NCBI GenBank assembly: GCA_963665495.1
Contig: OY762289.1
Span: 1,612,001-1,676,000 of the forward strand
Length of the DNA: 64,000 nucleotides
Direction of reading: 5' to 3'
DNA from: G963665495 sp963665495
GTDB lineage: Bacteria > Desulfobacterota > Desulfovibrionia > Desulfovibrionales > Desulfovibrionaceae
Part shown: piece by piece, positions 7,827-17,196 of the stretch
Layout of the letters: every line of letters begins with the position of its first letter
Position numbering within the stretch: position 1 is the first letter of the stretch
Translations under genes and position numbers: made by a program
The notes under the pieces: model-generated
The model's input: the letters and a program-made list of their open reading frames with translations, nothing else
Databases searched by the model: none
Told to the model about the DNA's origin: nothing

Positions 7827-10571
7827 CTAGCCGATTTTGACTTTTTTCCCTTTGACGTTGAGCACATTCTGTGAGTTGAGTTTCAAGGAAGTTTTGCCAG
7901 TGATAATGGCTTCATCGGAAATCAACTCAAGCCGTTTTGTTTTGTCCTTCAGCCCTAAATAGACTTTTGTCGCACCGGCCTCCAGTGAGCCGTTATTCTC
8001 TCTCGAGAGGAGTTTGATTATATTGCCCTTCAGCATAAAACTAGCCCCTTGTGAGGAATCATATTTCTTGTCGTTTACGGCTTCAAATCTTACCCAGTTA
8101 CTCGTTGCCGAAAAACATTCAAGAGGGTTATTTTCCGTCTGCCCCAAAAAGACATTTTTGCTATAAATCGAAAAATATTCCACGGAGGTATTTTTAGGAG
8201 TACCTATCCTGATACGTTTAGCCTCCAGATCCATTGTTCCATGGTCGAGGGCAACTATGGAGTCGGCCCCCATGAGTGTTACGGATTTGCGGGCCTGCAA
8301 TTTTATCGTATCGGCATGGGCGGTAACCTTGTCCGAAGAAAACAGCCTGACGCCGTTCATCCCCATCACATCCACGAAGCCCTTGGTTGTTGCCAGCAGC
8401 ATGTCCGGATTGCCGGGATTCAAACTCAAACTTGCTCCTACTTTGGGATTGAACCACCTGCTCCCTTCATTGTTGGTGAAGAGAAGAACGCCATATGACC
8501 CGTTGGACCCAAGAGTAATGTCTTTGGCCGCCAGGAACTCCTCCTTGAGCCATTGTCCCCAATTGGATAACGAGTCCTGCTTTTCTTTCAAGGCGTTTTT
8601 TGCCCGCGGTCCGAATTGATTCGTTAACTCGTACTCTTTGTTTTTTTTCAATGTTTCAATCATGGCTTCTGTCAAGAATTTCTTGAAGGCCAGGTTCATC
8701 ACCGTTGGAGTAAGTATCAGACTCGCCGCAACCAGATTGCTGCCTGTCTGGGATGGTATGATATCATCCAAAAATTTGCCTAGCTGGTCGGCTTTATTGA
8801 GATTTGTCGTATATTCTTTCAGCAAAAGACTAACGGCGGCCCCCAACCATGCATTGGCTGTCAGGGATTGGCCGAGGGCGGAGAGCGACGCTTTGAACGT
8901 GGATGCTCCTACCGATCCTATTGTCGACGTGAGGTCGTGATCGCTTTGACGCAAAATATTGCCGCTATTTCCTTCGCTGCAGATGATCTGGCTTTGTCCG
9001 CCGGCTGCACTAAGCGTGATGCGGCGGTCGCCTTCGCGGTCCTGGAAGGAAATCAGGTTTCCCGATGCGGTCTTGATGCCGGACATGGTATTATTGGATG
9101 CGGAAACGACGCTGGGAGTATCCGGATTGGGAATCGCCGAAGAAATGATTGGGCGGTCCGGATCGCCGTCTATGAATGTCAGCAGTACTTCGGTTCCTTT
9201 GCGCAAAGGAAAGTGCATGCCGTGGTTGCTTCCCACAAAGGGCTGCGCCATCCGCAGCCAGGCTGACGCATGGCCGTCCAGGCTGTCGCTGACGTCGAAG
9301 GGTAGAACGACTTTATAGCGTCCCCATTTGTCCAGTTCCGCGTACTCGCCCGATCCTTCCGCATCGACTTTGGCGTTGATGACGCCATTGATACGCGGTT
9401 TGGGCGTTGTCCGCTGGGGCCGGAAAGGTACGTCGATCTGTATGGCGGTAAAGGTGTTTTTGTAAAAAAGATTGGCCTTGTCGGGAAGCTCGTCTTTGAG
9501 TCCGGAAATAAGATAACCGACCTGACTGCCTTCATGCCGTACGTCGGTAATCAGATAGGTGCCGTTGAATTTTTTTTCGTAATGCCCCTTGAGTTTGAAT
9601 TTGAACCCCGGACGGAGAAAAGGTGCAGAACTTTTTCCATGAAAGGTCTTTTGCCGGCAGCGCAGTTCTTCGGACCGGACCCGTGCCAGGCGGTCGGCAT
9701 CCTTCTGCGTTTTGAAATGATCCCCGTAGAAATGCACGTCCCACTGCGCATTGGGATGAATTGTTCCCCGCCCGGTCAGGTTAAAGGAAGGATTCCGGTA
9801 GTTATAGTCCTTAAGGATGACACTCCTGGCCACAGGCGTGGACCGGCAGGTGAAGCTGGTGAGGATTTCCTGCCATCCCCCGGCCAGTCCGGATGGTTCG
9901 CGATATTGCAGCACCGGCTCATCCGGGATATCGTTATGCGCCATGGCCGAATCCGTGATTACCAGCTTGTCGCCCTCGTCGGTAAGCTCGAAAAAATAAA
10001 AGAGTCCTTGCTGCTCGAGCCAGCGGGAAAGAAAATCAAAATGATTTTCCTGGTACTGGCAAACATATTCCAGAGGCTGCGAATAATCCCCTTGAAGACG
10101 AAACTCGTACTGCATAATCACCGGAAGCATGTCGTTCAAGACCTGTTCCATGATCTGCTTCAACGATTTATCCAGAAAGACCCGGTTATGGTTGATAAGG
10201 TTGAGGTACCAGAGTTTCGGCAGGATAGTGGCCCGGTAAAAAGTATAGCCCTGGGCCTGATGAAATTGTTCGAAAGCGTTTAAAATGCCGTGAAAGGCGA
10301 CCGGATGCTTATCCTCACGATTGACGTACAGCACGGCCTCGTGCCCCAGAAGGTAATCCAGGTCCAGGCCATTTCTCTTGGAGACAAGGTTGACCTCGAA
10401 TTGGAAGCAGTTGGAAATACTTTCCGTTCCACTGAAACTGACAACTCCGAATGTGGCTTCGGGCAGTCCGGTGGAGAAGAAAGCGAACTTTTCTTCTTTG
10501 AGAGGCCCCTCTTTCTGACGAATTCCCAGGAGGCCGCCGATAAAATTGAGAGTATCCTGCGAGAGACCCAT
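7827..10571 (-). CDS. vgrG: VgrG type VI secretion tip protein with helical insertion
   Basis: 914 aa, longer than a typical core VgrG of about 600-700 aa. The gp27-like part covers residues ~25-390 and the gp5-like OB-fold part ~395-520 (GRYKVVLPFD, SNHGMHFPLRKGTEV, DGDPDRPI). About 145 residues (~545-690) then interrupt the needle. This stretch is helical, with hydrophobic segments (ANAWLGAAVSLLLKEY; LVAASLILTPTVMNLAF) and a charged end. β-needle repeats resume after it, to the C-terminus KVKIG. The ribosome site GGGAGG precedes the ATG. It is first in the five-gene operon. No tss core genes are in the window, so the apparatus would be encoded elsewhere. Confidence 0.88.
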   Translation of the reverse strand: MGLSQDTLNFIGGLLGIRQKEGPLKEEKFAFFSTGLPEATFGVVSFSGTESISNCFQFEVNLVSKRNGLDLDYLLGHEAVLYVNREDKHPVAFHGILNAFEQFHQAQGYTFYRATILPKLWYLNLINHNRVFLDKSLKQIMEQVLNDMLPVIMQYEFRLQGDYSQPLEYVCQYQENHFDFLSRWLEQQGLFYFFELTDEGDKLVITDSAMAHNDIPDEPVLQYREPSGLAGGWQEILTSFTCRSTPVARSVILKDYNYRNPSFNLTGRGTIHPNAQWDVHFYGDHFKTQKDADRLARVRSEELRCRQKTFHGKSSAPFLRPGFKFKLKGHYEKKFNGTYLITDVRHEGSQVGYLISGLKDELPDKANLFYKNTFTAIQIDVPFRPQRTTPKPRINGVINAKVDAEGSGEYAELDKWGRYKVVLPFDVSDSLDGHASAWLRMAQPFVGSNHGMHFPLRKGTEVLLTFIDGDPDRPIISSAIPNPDTPSVVSASNNTMSGIKTASGNLISFQDREGDRRITLSAAGGQSQIICSEGNSGNILRQSDHDLTSTIGSVGASTFKASLSALGQSLTANAWLGAAVSLLLKEYTTNLNKADQLGKFLDDIIPSQTGSNLVAASLILTPTVMNLAFKKFLTEAMIETLKKNKEYELTNQFGPRAKNALKEKQDSLSNWGQWLKEEFLAAKDITLGSNGSYGVLLFTNNEGSRWFNPKVGASLSLNPGNPDMLLATTKGFVDVMGMNGVRLFSSDKVTAHADTIKLQARKSVTLMGADSIVALDHGTMDLEAKRIRIGTPKNTSVEYFSIYSKNVFLGQTENNPLECFSATSNWVRFEAVNDKKYDSSQGASFMLKGNIIKLLSRENNGSLEAGATKVYLGLKDKTKRLELISDEAIITGKTSLKLNSQNVLNVKGKKVKIG

Positions 10572-10602
10572 TTTTACCTCCCGGTGAGCAAGTAATCAGT
10601 TT

Positions 10603-10608
10603 ATTATA
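10603..10608 (-). promoter_or_regulatory. possible -10 box for the vgrG operon
   Basis: TATAAT on the minus strand, 32 bp upstream of the vgrG start. No good -35 hexamer sits at the proper distance, so this is a weak call. The region 10572-10755 shows no gene. Confidence 0.3.
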
Positions 10609-10755
10609 CAAATAGCATTTATTAGAAATACGTAAAGCGGAAAGTGCGAAAGCATCAAAAAATATTGGCACAGCGCCTTTGTGTTGACTAAGTATCCAGA
10701 TATTAAAAATAGTATGTTATAATTGTTATTCGTAAACCATCCCTGATTGGAAGGC

Positions 10756-11085
10756 CTACTGAGTTGAGGCACGACACGCTTTATTCTGGGCAAAACATTG
10801 GCCTCTCTTTATGTGGCTACGTCCCGCTTGTCTTATACAAGCAATTAACTGATCCAGACAACTTGAACCATTAGCTGTCCATGTATTTTCGATACCACCT
10901 GCGTTGATGTATTTATCCAATAAAACGTCACAATCCGCCATGCATGCATCTGGCGCTCCTTCATAACATCTTTCCATCATGCATTTATCGTATTCATCAG
11001 CTATGGTATTTGCCTCAGAAATTTGTATGTGTAGTATAATGAATGTTAATGTAGCAAAGATAGATAATGCAATTATATTTTTCAT
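10756..11085 (-). CDS. small exported Cys-rich protein, unknown
   Basis: 109 aa. A hydrophobic signal peptide (residues 1-25, cleavage probably after ISEA) precedes a mature domain of about 84 residues with eight cysteines, some paired as CxxxC. GGAGG lies before the ATG. The mature part is short, polar and disulfide-capable, which suggests a periplasmic or secreted protein. I recognise no family. It is the first of several exported small proteins in the same orientation upstream of vgrG; an immunity or effector role is only a hypothesis from position. Confidence 0.65.
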   Translation of the reverse strand: MKNIIALSIFATLTFIILHIQISEANTIADEYDKCMMERCYEGAPDACMADCDVLLDKYINAGGIENTWTANGSSCLDQLIACIRQAGRSHIKRGQCFAQNKACRASTQ

Positions 11086-11219
11086 GGATCCTCCAAATTT
11101 ATTTTATTACGGAAGCATTAAATCCATAAACTTAACTCGCAATGTTCCCTGAAAGTTTGCAAAGTAGGGATAACGTTGCTGTCTCATTGCACGATAATGG
11201 AATAGCATATTCTTTTGTT

Positions 11220-11525
11220 TTATCTATTTCGTAAAAAATTTTGATAGACATACCCAACCAATGCGTCATTATTACGTGCGCAGAGGTTTGGATATTTGCA
11301 ATTTTTTAAGCACAGGGATAATGAAGATTTAAGAAGTTTTTTAGCTACTTTGTCACGATCTGTTCTTTGGGATGGCCACTCTGCTTGGGACAGGCACCGA
11401 ATGCAACAGTTAGTTGTCCCGTTCTGGCATTGACTAGTGCAGTCGACCGGCGAACCTGCATGACATGTCATTGCAATGAAAACGCAAGCACAACAGACAG
11501 TCAACAACAGTATCTTTGGAAACAT
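11220..11525 (-). CDS. small exported Cys-rich protein, unknown
   Basis: 101 aa with a signal peptide ending near THAG-like residues (…MTCHAGSPVD). The mature part has a dense cysteine block (CTSQCQNGTTNCCIRC) and a second one (CLKNCKYPNLC), so at least four disulfides are possible. AAAGGAG precedes the ATG. It is not obviously homologous to its neighbours by sequence, though the overall design (signal peptide plus short Cys-rich domain) is the same. Function unknown. Confidence 0.65.
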   Translation of the reverse strand: MFPKILLLTVCCACVFIAMTCHAGSPVDCTSQCQNGTTNCCIRCLSQAEWPSQRTDRDKVAKKLLKSSLSLCLKNCKYPNLCARNNDALVGYVYQNFLRNR

Positions 11526-11927
11526 AATGTTCTCCTTTATTGAAGAGTAGCCTAAACATATTGTTGACAGTGATAAATAAACAAGTCTGAGTTATTTGAT
11601 AAATATACTATGAGTACTGATAGTAAAGGAACAACATCCAACTCTTCAGCTGCTGCTCCAAACGCAGGATTGCCTGCAGTTTTTTATACGCTTTGAACTT
11701 AACTCAATGGTTGTCCCGTGTCTGTCCGGGAAAATCCGTACATGGGCCTTTTTATAAAAAATGACTGGCAATGTTTAAGTCCGACGGATGATGGATTCGA
11801 ATGAGGAGAGGGCGAACGCGACGGTTTAAAATAATGGAAACAGTCAGTCCGGAGTTGAAAATAGCTTGCTGGATTTTGCCGCGAAGTCGGGGCGTTACCC
11901 CGAAGGCAGCAACAGTACTGCCGATAT
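11526..11927. other. intergenic region holding one copy of a diverged direct repeat
   Basis: About 400 bp without a supported gene. It contains repeat copy A (11719-11762) and a GGGGCGTTACCCC-type palindrome near 11890. Open frames here are not supported by ribosome sites or composition. Confidence 0.5.
11719..11762 (+). repeat. direct repeat copy A (about 44 bp)
   Basis: The core GTCTGTCCGGG followed by AAA, TACATG and a T-rich/A-rich tail is shared with copy B at 14994-15041 in the same orientation, roughly three quarters identical by eye. The two copies flank the FG-GAP gene and the paralogous small exported proteins. They could be ends of decayed mobile elements. Confidence 0.5.
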
Positions 11928-13313
11928 TTAATTTTGAGATGTCGGTCTGATTTTTTTTGCCGAGAAAAGAAAAAACATGGCAATAAACAAGGCAGAGCTA
12001 AACCCTGAGGGATCAAGAGACACAGCGGATGCAGATGCCGTGGCAACCGAGTCGATCCAGGTAAAGACATAGGCGGCGCCTTGACCGCTATTGGCCATGT
12101 CAGCCCCAACCAGAGCCGAACTGCCATCGCCGGAAAGACTCGCGGAAATGCCAAAAGAATCAAATGCCCCGCCGTCGGAAGCGGTGAGCATGGCTTTGCA
12201 GGTTCCGTCCCAATATTTCCAGCCGTTGCCAGGCATAGCATAAACATAGGCAGAGCCTTGGTAGCTGCTGTTCACAGTATCGGCATAAGCTCCAATAAGC
12301 GCATAGTTGCCATCGCTGGAGAAACTTACGGAAGAACCAAAAGAATCATTTTCCTGGCCGTCGGGGGCCGTGATTTTTGCTGTATAGGTTCCGTCCCAAT
12401 ATTTCCAGCCGTTACCAGGCATTGCAAAGACATAGGCGGAGCCTTGATAACTGTTGCCGCCCACAGCATCTTCAACAGCTCCAACTAGGGCGTAATATCC
12501 GTCACCGGAGAGGCTCACGGAATTGCCAAAAGAATCGCCTTCCTGCCCGTCGGAGGCCGTGAGTCGGGTCTCCTGCGTACGAGAACCCCAACTGTCGCCT
12601 TTTGCGAACACATAGACTGCTCCGGCATCTGAATAGGTACTTCCTCCCACAGTTACATTTTTACCGGGAGCGCCAACGAGGGCATATCGGCCGTCGCTGG
12701 AGAGACTCACCGAATCGCCAAATTCGTCATTATTCTGACCATCGGAGGCCGTGAGTTTGGCTGTCTGCGTCCAGCCTCCGCCGCTTATTTCAAAGACATA
12801 GGCGGCCCCATCCCCAGGATCGCCAATCAGAACATATGCACCAGTGCTGGAGATACTCACGGAACAACCAAAATATTCAGATCCCGCGCCGTTGGAGGCC
12901 GCGAGTGTGGCATAACCAATGCTGCAATTTCTCCAGCCGTTCGCAGGTTTTGTGAACACATAGACGGTTCCAGTGCTTAGATTGTTATCATACCCGCCAA
13001 TTAGGGCATATTCGCCATTACTGGAGATGCTCACGGAATCAAAATAGGAAGTGGAGCCAACCTCGAGTTTGGCTGTCTGTGTCCAGCTGTCGCTTTTTTT
13101 CTCAAAGACATAAACGGCTTGATCCCGGGAAGTGCCTACGAGGGCAAATTTTCCGTCGCTGGAGATGCTGACGGAATTACCAAAATTCTTGTCCTCAGTG
13201 AACGTGGAATCCGGCAAAAGTACTTTTTGGAGATATTTACCGGCCCAGGCATGGTGAGAAAAAAGAATTACGACTAGGAAAGCACAAGCAAAAACAAAAG
13301 CTGAATTGCGCAT
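11928..13313 (-). CDS. exported seven-repeat FG-GAP β-propeller protein with C-terminal membrane anchor
   Basis: 461 aa. A signal peptide covers residues 1-24 (cleavage after AWA). Seven repeats follow, each starting with a FGxSVS(I/L)S motif and continuing (S/G)(D/N)GxYALVGA, as expected for a seven-bladed integrin-like propeller. Near the C-terminus is a hydrophobic segment (SSALFIAMFFLFSA) followed by basic KKIR, which resembles a sorting or anchoring tail. GGAGG precedes the ATG. A surface or periplasmic binding role is likely from the fold; the ligand is unknown. Confidence 0.75.
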   Translation of the reverse strand: MRNSAFVFACAFLVVILFSHHAWAGKYLQKVLLPDSTFTEDKNFGNSVSISSDGKFALVGTSRDQAVYVFEKKSDSWTQTAKLEVGSTSYFDSVSISSNGEYALIGGYDNNLSTGTVYVFTKPANGWRNCSIGYATLAASNGAGSEYFGCSVSISSTGAYVLIGDPGDGAAYVFEISGGGWTQTAKLTASDGQNNDEFGDSVSLSSDGRYALVGAPGKNVTVGGSTYSDAGAVYVFAKGDSWGSRTQETRLTASDGQEGDSFGNSVSLSGDGYYALVGAVEDAVGGNSYQGSAYVFAMPGNGWKYWDGTYTAKITAPDGQENDSFGSSVSFSSDGNYALIGAYADTVNSSYQGSAYVYAMPGNGWKYWDGTCKAMLTASDGGAFDSFGISASLSGDGSSALVGADMANSGQGAAYVFTWIDSVATASASAVSLDPSGFSSALFIAMFFLFSAKKIRPTSQN

Positions 13314-13469
13314 CTGGGCCTCCGTATCAGGTAATGGTGACTGGATATCTCGGAAGCGGAGTTCTCAGGCGCCATAATAATCACGCATCTTGGTTATATT
13401 CTGACCCTCTGAGTGAAATATTTCGACTCATTTGACAAAAAAAATGAAGAAGAGGCAGCTCATGGCACT

Positions 13470-13787
13470 TTACTTTTTTTGGGCATTACATAGATTTTCG
13501 AGCTTCTTGCTAAAATCTGACAGCAACCATGAACATTTTCTGTACCAGGGATTATTTCTGCAAGCCGCAAAAGTAGAGAGTAAAAATGACTCGGCGTCCT
13601 TGTGACATCTTTCCGCCGATGCGGAGGAGACATCGACACTGCCAACACATGCCAAGCAAGATTTGGGCTCATAGTTGATCACGCAGTCCAATTCGCAAGA
13701 TTTGAAAACAGAACTTTCAGCCAGCACCCCTGCAGGTGACAATATGAACAGCAATGTGAAATAAAATAAGTAATTTCTCATGTACAT
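13470..13787 (-). CDS. small exported Cys-rich protein, unknown
   Basis: 105 aa. The signal peptide spans residues ~1-23 (ending VLA-E). The mature domain has eight cysteines in CxxxC and CxxC-like spacing (CELDC, CLAC). AAAGGAG is eight bases before the first ATG; a second ATG two codons later is possible. The same layout as the neighbours suggests a common export route. It is upstream of the FG-GAP gene on the same strand. No family recognised. Confidence 0.65.
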   Translation of the reverse strand: MYMRNYLFYFTLLFILSPAGVLAESSVFKSCELDCVINYEPKSCLACVGSVDVSSASAERCHKDAESFLLSTFAACRNNPWYRKCSWLLSDFSKKLENLCNAQKK

Positions 13788-13829
13788 ACGTCATTCTCCT
13801 TTGTTTGGAGCTAGCGGTATAATATGAAG

Positions 13830-14255
13830 CTATTCATCGGCATTGAATATTGTCAGATCGCCACAGGTTGGCGTATGCTTTTGGAATAGCAGAAGCTTGT
13901 AGCAGTCCTTAAGATAAACACTTACAGTTTTTTGGCTGCAACGAGATCCGGATCTTGTAAAATAATATTCAACATCAGTAGCTCGCTCTTGAGATGATCC
14001 GCTATACGCATAAAATGTCCCCGTACTAACACCTCTTGTCGTAGTAACTTCATACTCTGCTGTTGATCCAGCGTGTACTTTAAAGTAGTCCTTTCCTCCG
14101 TTGCAGTACATATGTCCATCTTCTGTTGTCGCACCGAACTGTATGTCACATGAAGAATGATTATAAATATGTCTTACGGTATTTGCTTCTACACTTGCAG
14201 GATTCAAATATATAAGCAGACATGCTATGTATATTGATACTAATAGAAATTTCAT
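13830..14255 (-). CDS. exported protein of a local paralogous family (intact copy)
   Basis: 141 aa. A signal peptide (residues 1-24, cleavage at VEA-N) leads to a mature domain starting NTVRHIYNHSSCDIQFGATT. It continues with HMYCNGGKDYFKV and TAEYEVTTTR and ends TPTCGDLTIFNADE. Five cysteines could form disulfides. The β-strand-rich composition suggests a small β-sandwich. The adjacent frameshifted copy at 14426-14862 is clearly homologous over its whole length. A GGGGGAGA ribosome site touches the start. Function unknown. Confidence 0.7.
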   Translation of the reverse strand: MKFLLVSIYIACLLIYLNPASVEANTVRHIYNHSSCDIQFGATTEDGHMYCNGGKDYFKVHAGSTAEYEVTTTRGVSTGTFYAYSGSSQERATDVEYYFTRSGSRCSQKTVSVYLKDCYKLLLFQKHTPTCGDLTIFNADE

Positions 14256-14425
14256 TCTCCCCCCCTAGTGACTTAAATGCGCGCCAGCGTGCTATCAATA
14301 GGAGCTGAATATGTTTAACAGGTAGCTTCTTCAGCGTATTTCCCGGCGGATGGTTAAGACTCCTTTTAATTTGTAACGTCTCATACAAAAAATGCTGCAG
14401 AGACGACTCAGTCAGTTGGACGCTA

Positions 14426-14862
14426 TTACTTGGCATTTGTAATGATCAGATCCCCACAGGATGGGGTTCCTTTTTCAAACTTGAGCTTGCCACATCCTTT
14501 TACTTCAAAAGTTAGGGTTTCATTCGTGCAAGCTATAGAGCAGTATTGTGCTTTGAGAAAATGTGAGAAACAATAGTGTGTATCTGAGGAATGATTTTGA
14601 GTGCTTCCTTCTAAACATAAAAATAACCAATGCTTTCACGTCGTGTCGTAGTAACTTCATACTCTGCTGTTGAGTTTGCAGGCACCTTAAAATAATCCTT
14701 TCCGCCATTGCAGTACATATGTCCAGCTGAAGTTGTCGCACCGAACTGCAGGTCACATGAAGAACGATTGTAAATATGTCTGAAGGTATTTGCGGTTACA
14801 CTAATAGGATATGAGCATATGAATACACTTGCCATGAGAAATGCTACTAATGATCTTTTCAT
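14426..14862 (-). pseudogene. frameshifted paralogue of the 13830-14255 exported protein
   Basis: The ATG at 14862 has GGAG six bases upstream and opens a signal peptide, then NTFRHIYNRSSCDLQFGATT and YCNGGKDYFKV as in the neighbour. The frame stops at a TAG just after SIGYFYV. A one-base shift at that point restores homology: GSTQ (GSSQ in the neighbour), then a cysteine-containing stretch, and finally GTPSCGDLIITNAK before TAA at 14428-14426. A one-base deletion near 14613 therefore explains the break. It could be a true pseudogene, phase variation or a sequencing error. The tandem copy shows a recent duplication. Confidence 0.75.
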
Positions 14863-14993
14863 TTCTTTCTCCAAGTTTTTTAATTTATTCGTCAAAATTT
14901 TATTGCAGCAGTGACATCACAGAGATCTACTGGCCAATGAAGGCTTGCCAGCGATCTTATTCATATTTTTAAATGTATAAAAAAAATCATTCT

Positions 14994-15041
14994 GCGTCTG
15001 TCCGGGGAAACCCTTACATGAATCATTTTATGAAAAAATAT
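14994..15041 (+). repeat. direct repeat copy B (about 48 bp)
   Basis: Same core as copy A at 11719-11762 (GTCTGTCCGGG, AAA, TACATG, T/A-rich tail), same orientation, 3.3 kb away. The 330-bp stretch 14863-15193 holds this repeat and otherwise no gene that I can support. Confidence 0.5.
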
Positions 15042-15193
15042 TCGCAAAAAGTGTCCGTTTGCGCTTGAGGCGACCGAATGATAGCGTTGTATGCGGTGAG
15101 GAGTAATGAAAACGTACCGACCAGCCCAACGTTGCAGCAATAACAGATGGGCTTATGCCAATCCCCAAAGCGACCTCATTCTGGAGCGCGGCA

Positions 15194-17196
15194 ATGAAGC
15201 GAGTTTTCTGGGTTGTACCGGCTGTTTTGTTTTTCCTTGCAGTGGCTTTTCTCGATGGTACGTTCGCGGCCCAAAAACAGCCCATGATAAAAAAGGGCGT
15301 TCTGGATCTTGGGGGGTGGAATTTTGATCATGACGGCCCCATTCGGTTGGACGGCGAATGGGAAGTTGTCTGGGAGTCTCTTGATACGCCGGGCAAAGGC
15401 GATGGGCTGAAGTCAGCATCGCCTGCATACACGACCATTCCTGCTCCCTGGAGCAAAAGCAAACCGGAAGCGGACTTCCTGGACGCCACTGGCGCGGCGA
15501 CACTGCGTCTTGTCATAAAAAATTGCCCCACAGCCGAGCAGCTGGCCCTGCGTCTGACGAATGTCTATAATTCCTGGGCACTGTGGGAAAACGGCAGCAA
15601 GGTCGGGCAAAGTGGAAAACCAGCCTTAAAAGTTGACGACGAAATCCCCAGGATGTCTTCCATGGTCGTCCCTCTCCAGACAGGCCGGAATACATCCGAC
15701 GGATTATCTACGCTAGAGCTGGTACTACAGGTTTCCAATCATCATTATCGCGAGGGTGGAGTGATTTCCTCCATCCGGCTGGGCCCGGCGTACGTGATGC
15801 AGGAGCAGCAAAACAGCGGCGTGGGCGTGGCCATGTTTTTTGCCGGATGCCTGTTTATCATGGTCATCTACCATGTGGTGTTGTATTTGTTTCGCCGCCG
15901 CTCATCCTGGCCATGTTCAGCCTACTCTGGTTTATCTGTTACTGCTGCACGTACTCCAGCGACTGGGTCATTCTTGCGATTTTTCCAAATGTTCCGGCTC
16001 TCAGGCTGGAGCATTTGGGACTCATCTGTTTTTTCCTTTCTCTCCCCGTCGGATGCGCCTTTCTTCGTTCGCTCTACCCGCAGGAGTGTTCGGTCCGGGT
16101 GGAAGGGTTTTTCTGGGTGCTCGGCGGAGCGTTCGCGGTTCTGGACATTGTGAGCACTCCTAAAACTCTCACAACCGCTATTCCGCTTTTTTACATTGCA
16201 TCCGCCTATCTGATTATTTATTACTCCATGAGCCTGTACAAAGCCTGGCGAAAGGGACGGGAAGGCGCCTCCTTTATTCTCATGGGATTTGTTGCCATAG
16301 GGCTGATTGCCATCAACGATATTCTGAACGTTCTCCGCTTCATTCCTTCCAGGCCGCTCATGATCCAGGGGGTGCTCATCTTCATTCTGAGTCAGGCTTT
16401 TGCTTTGTCACACCGGTTGTTGCATGCGTTTTCCGCCGTTGAACACCTCTCGGTGCAATTGGAAAACAAAAATCTGAGTCTGGAGGAGGAGATGATAGAA
16501 CGCAACCGGTTGGAGCGCGAGGTGATTAACATTAGCGAAGAAGAACGGCGGCGTATCAGCGTGGACCTGCATGACGGCATCTGCCAATTGCTGACGGCGG
16601 CAAGATTACGCTGTTCGGAGCTTACGCGTATCAACCGTTCTAACGAACCTGCCGAGGGGAAGAACTCTGAAGCGGGAGAGTTGGCAAAGCTTTCCGGCCT
16701 GCTGGATGTCTTGGTGGATAAGGCCTACGAAATTTCACACGGACTCTGGCCGCAGGAACACGATCCGAAAAATGTGGGCTCCTTTCTTGCCGACATGGTC
16801 CGGCGTTTGTCCCGGTCCAGCGGAATCCCTATCTCTTTCACTCAAAATCTTGCCTGTGAAACCTGTCCTCCTGATGCGAACGTCACGCAGCTTTGCCGTA
16901 TTGCCCAGGAAGCCTTGACTAATGCGGTGAAGCACTCGGGAGCCACGCATATCAGCCTGGATTTTTCCTGCACCTCAGAGGGAATAATAACCGCCACCGT
17001 CCGTGACAACGGCGAGGGCAGAGCCCCTGCCGCAGAAGCCAAAGGAGGACTCGGCATGCGAATCATGGCCCATCGGGCACGGATGATTGAAGGCGAGTTG
17101 CGTGTTGAAGACGCTGAGGGAGGAGGCACCGTGGTTTCCTGTTCGGCTGCCTGCGGCCTGAACAGAAATTCTTCTAAACCAGGGAGAAAGTCATGA
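15194..17196 (+). pseudogene. 7TM-DISM-like NarL-type sensor histidine kinase, frameshifted
   Basis: The first part opens at ATG 15194 (GGAG seven bases upstream) with a signal peptide and an extracellular β-domain (LDGEWEVVW) followed by the first membrane helix ending YLFRRR near 15897. There the reading frame switches: the continuation (PLILAMFSLLWFICYCC, further membrane helices, coiled coil, HisKA_3 motif DLHDGICQLL, then the HATPase with DNGEGR and GLGMRIMAHRA) is in another frame to the stop at 17196. Loss of one or two bases within the CGC repeat at about 15890-15900 would explain it. It is cotranslated with the response regulator (ATGA overlap). It is either a recent inactivation or an assembly error; the kinase half is intact. 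Confidence 0.75.

Noticed and set aside
11699..12247. 182-codon minus-strand frame over the FG-GAP 3' end
   Set aside because: Overlaps a clearly repetitive FG-GAP coding frame and has low-complexity composition.
14161..14436. 91-codon frame between the two exported paralogues
   Set aside because: Overlaps the start of the intact paralogue and the end of the frameshifted one; no export signal, no ribosome site.
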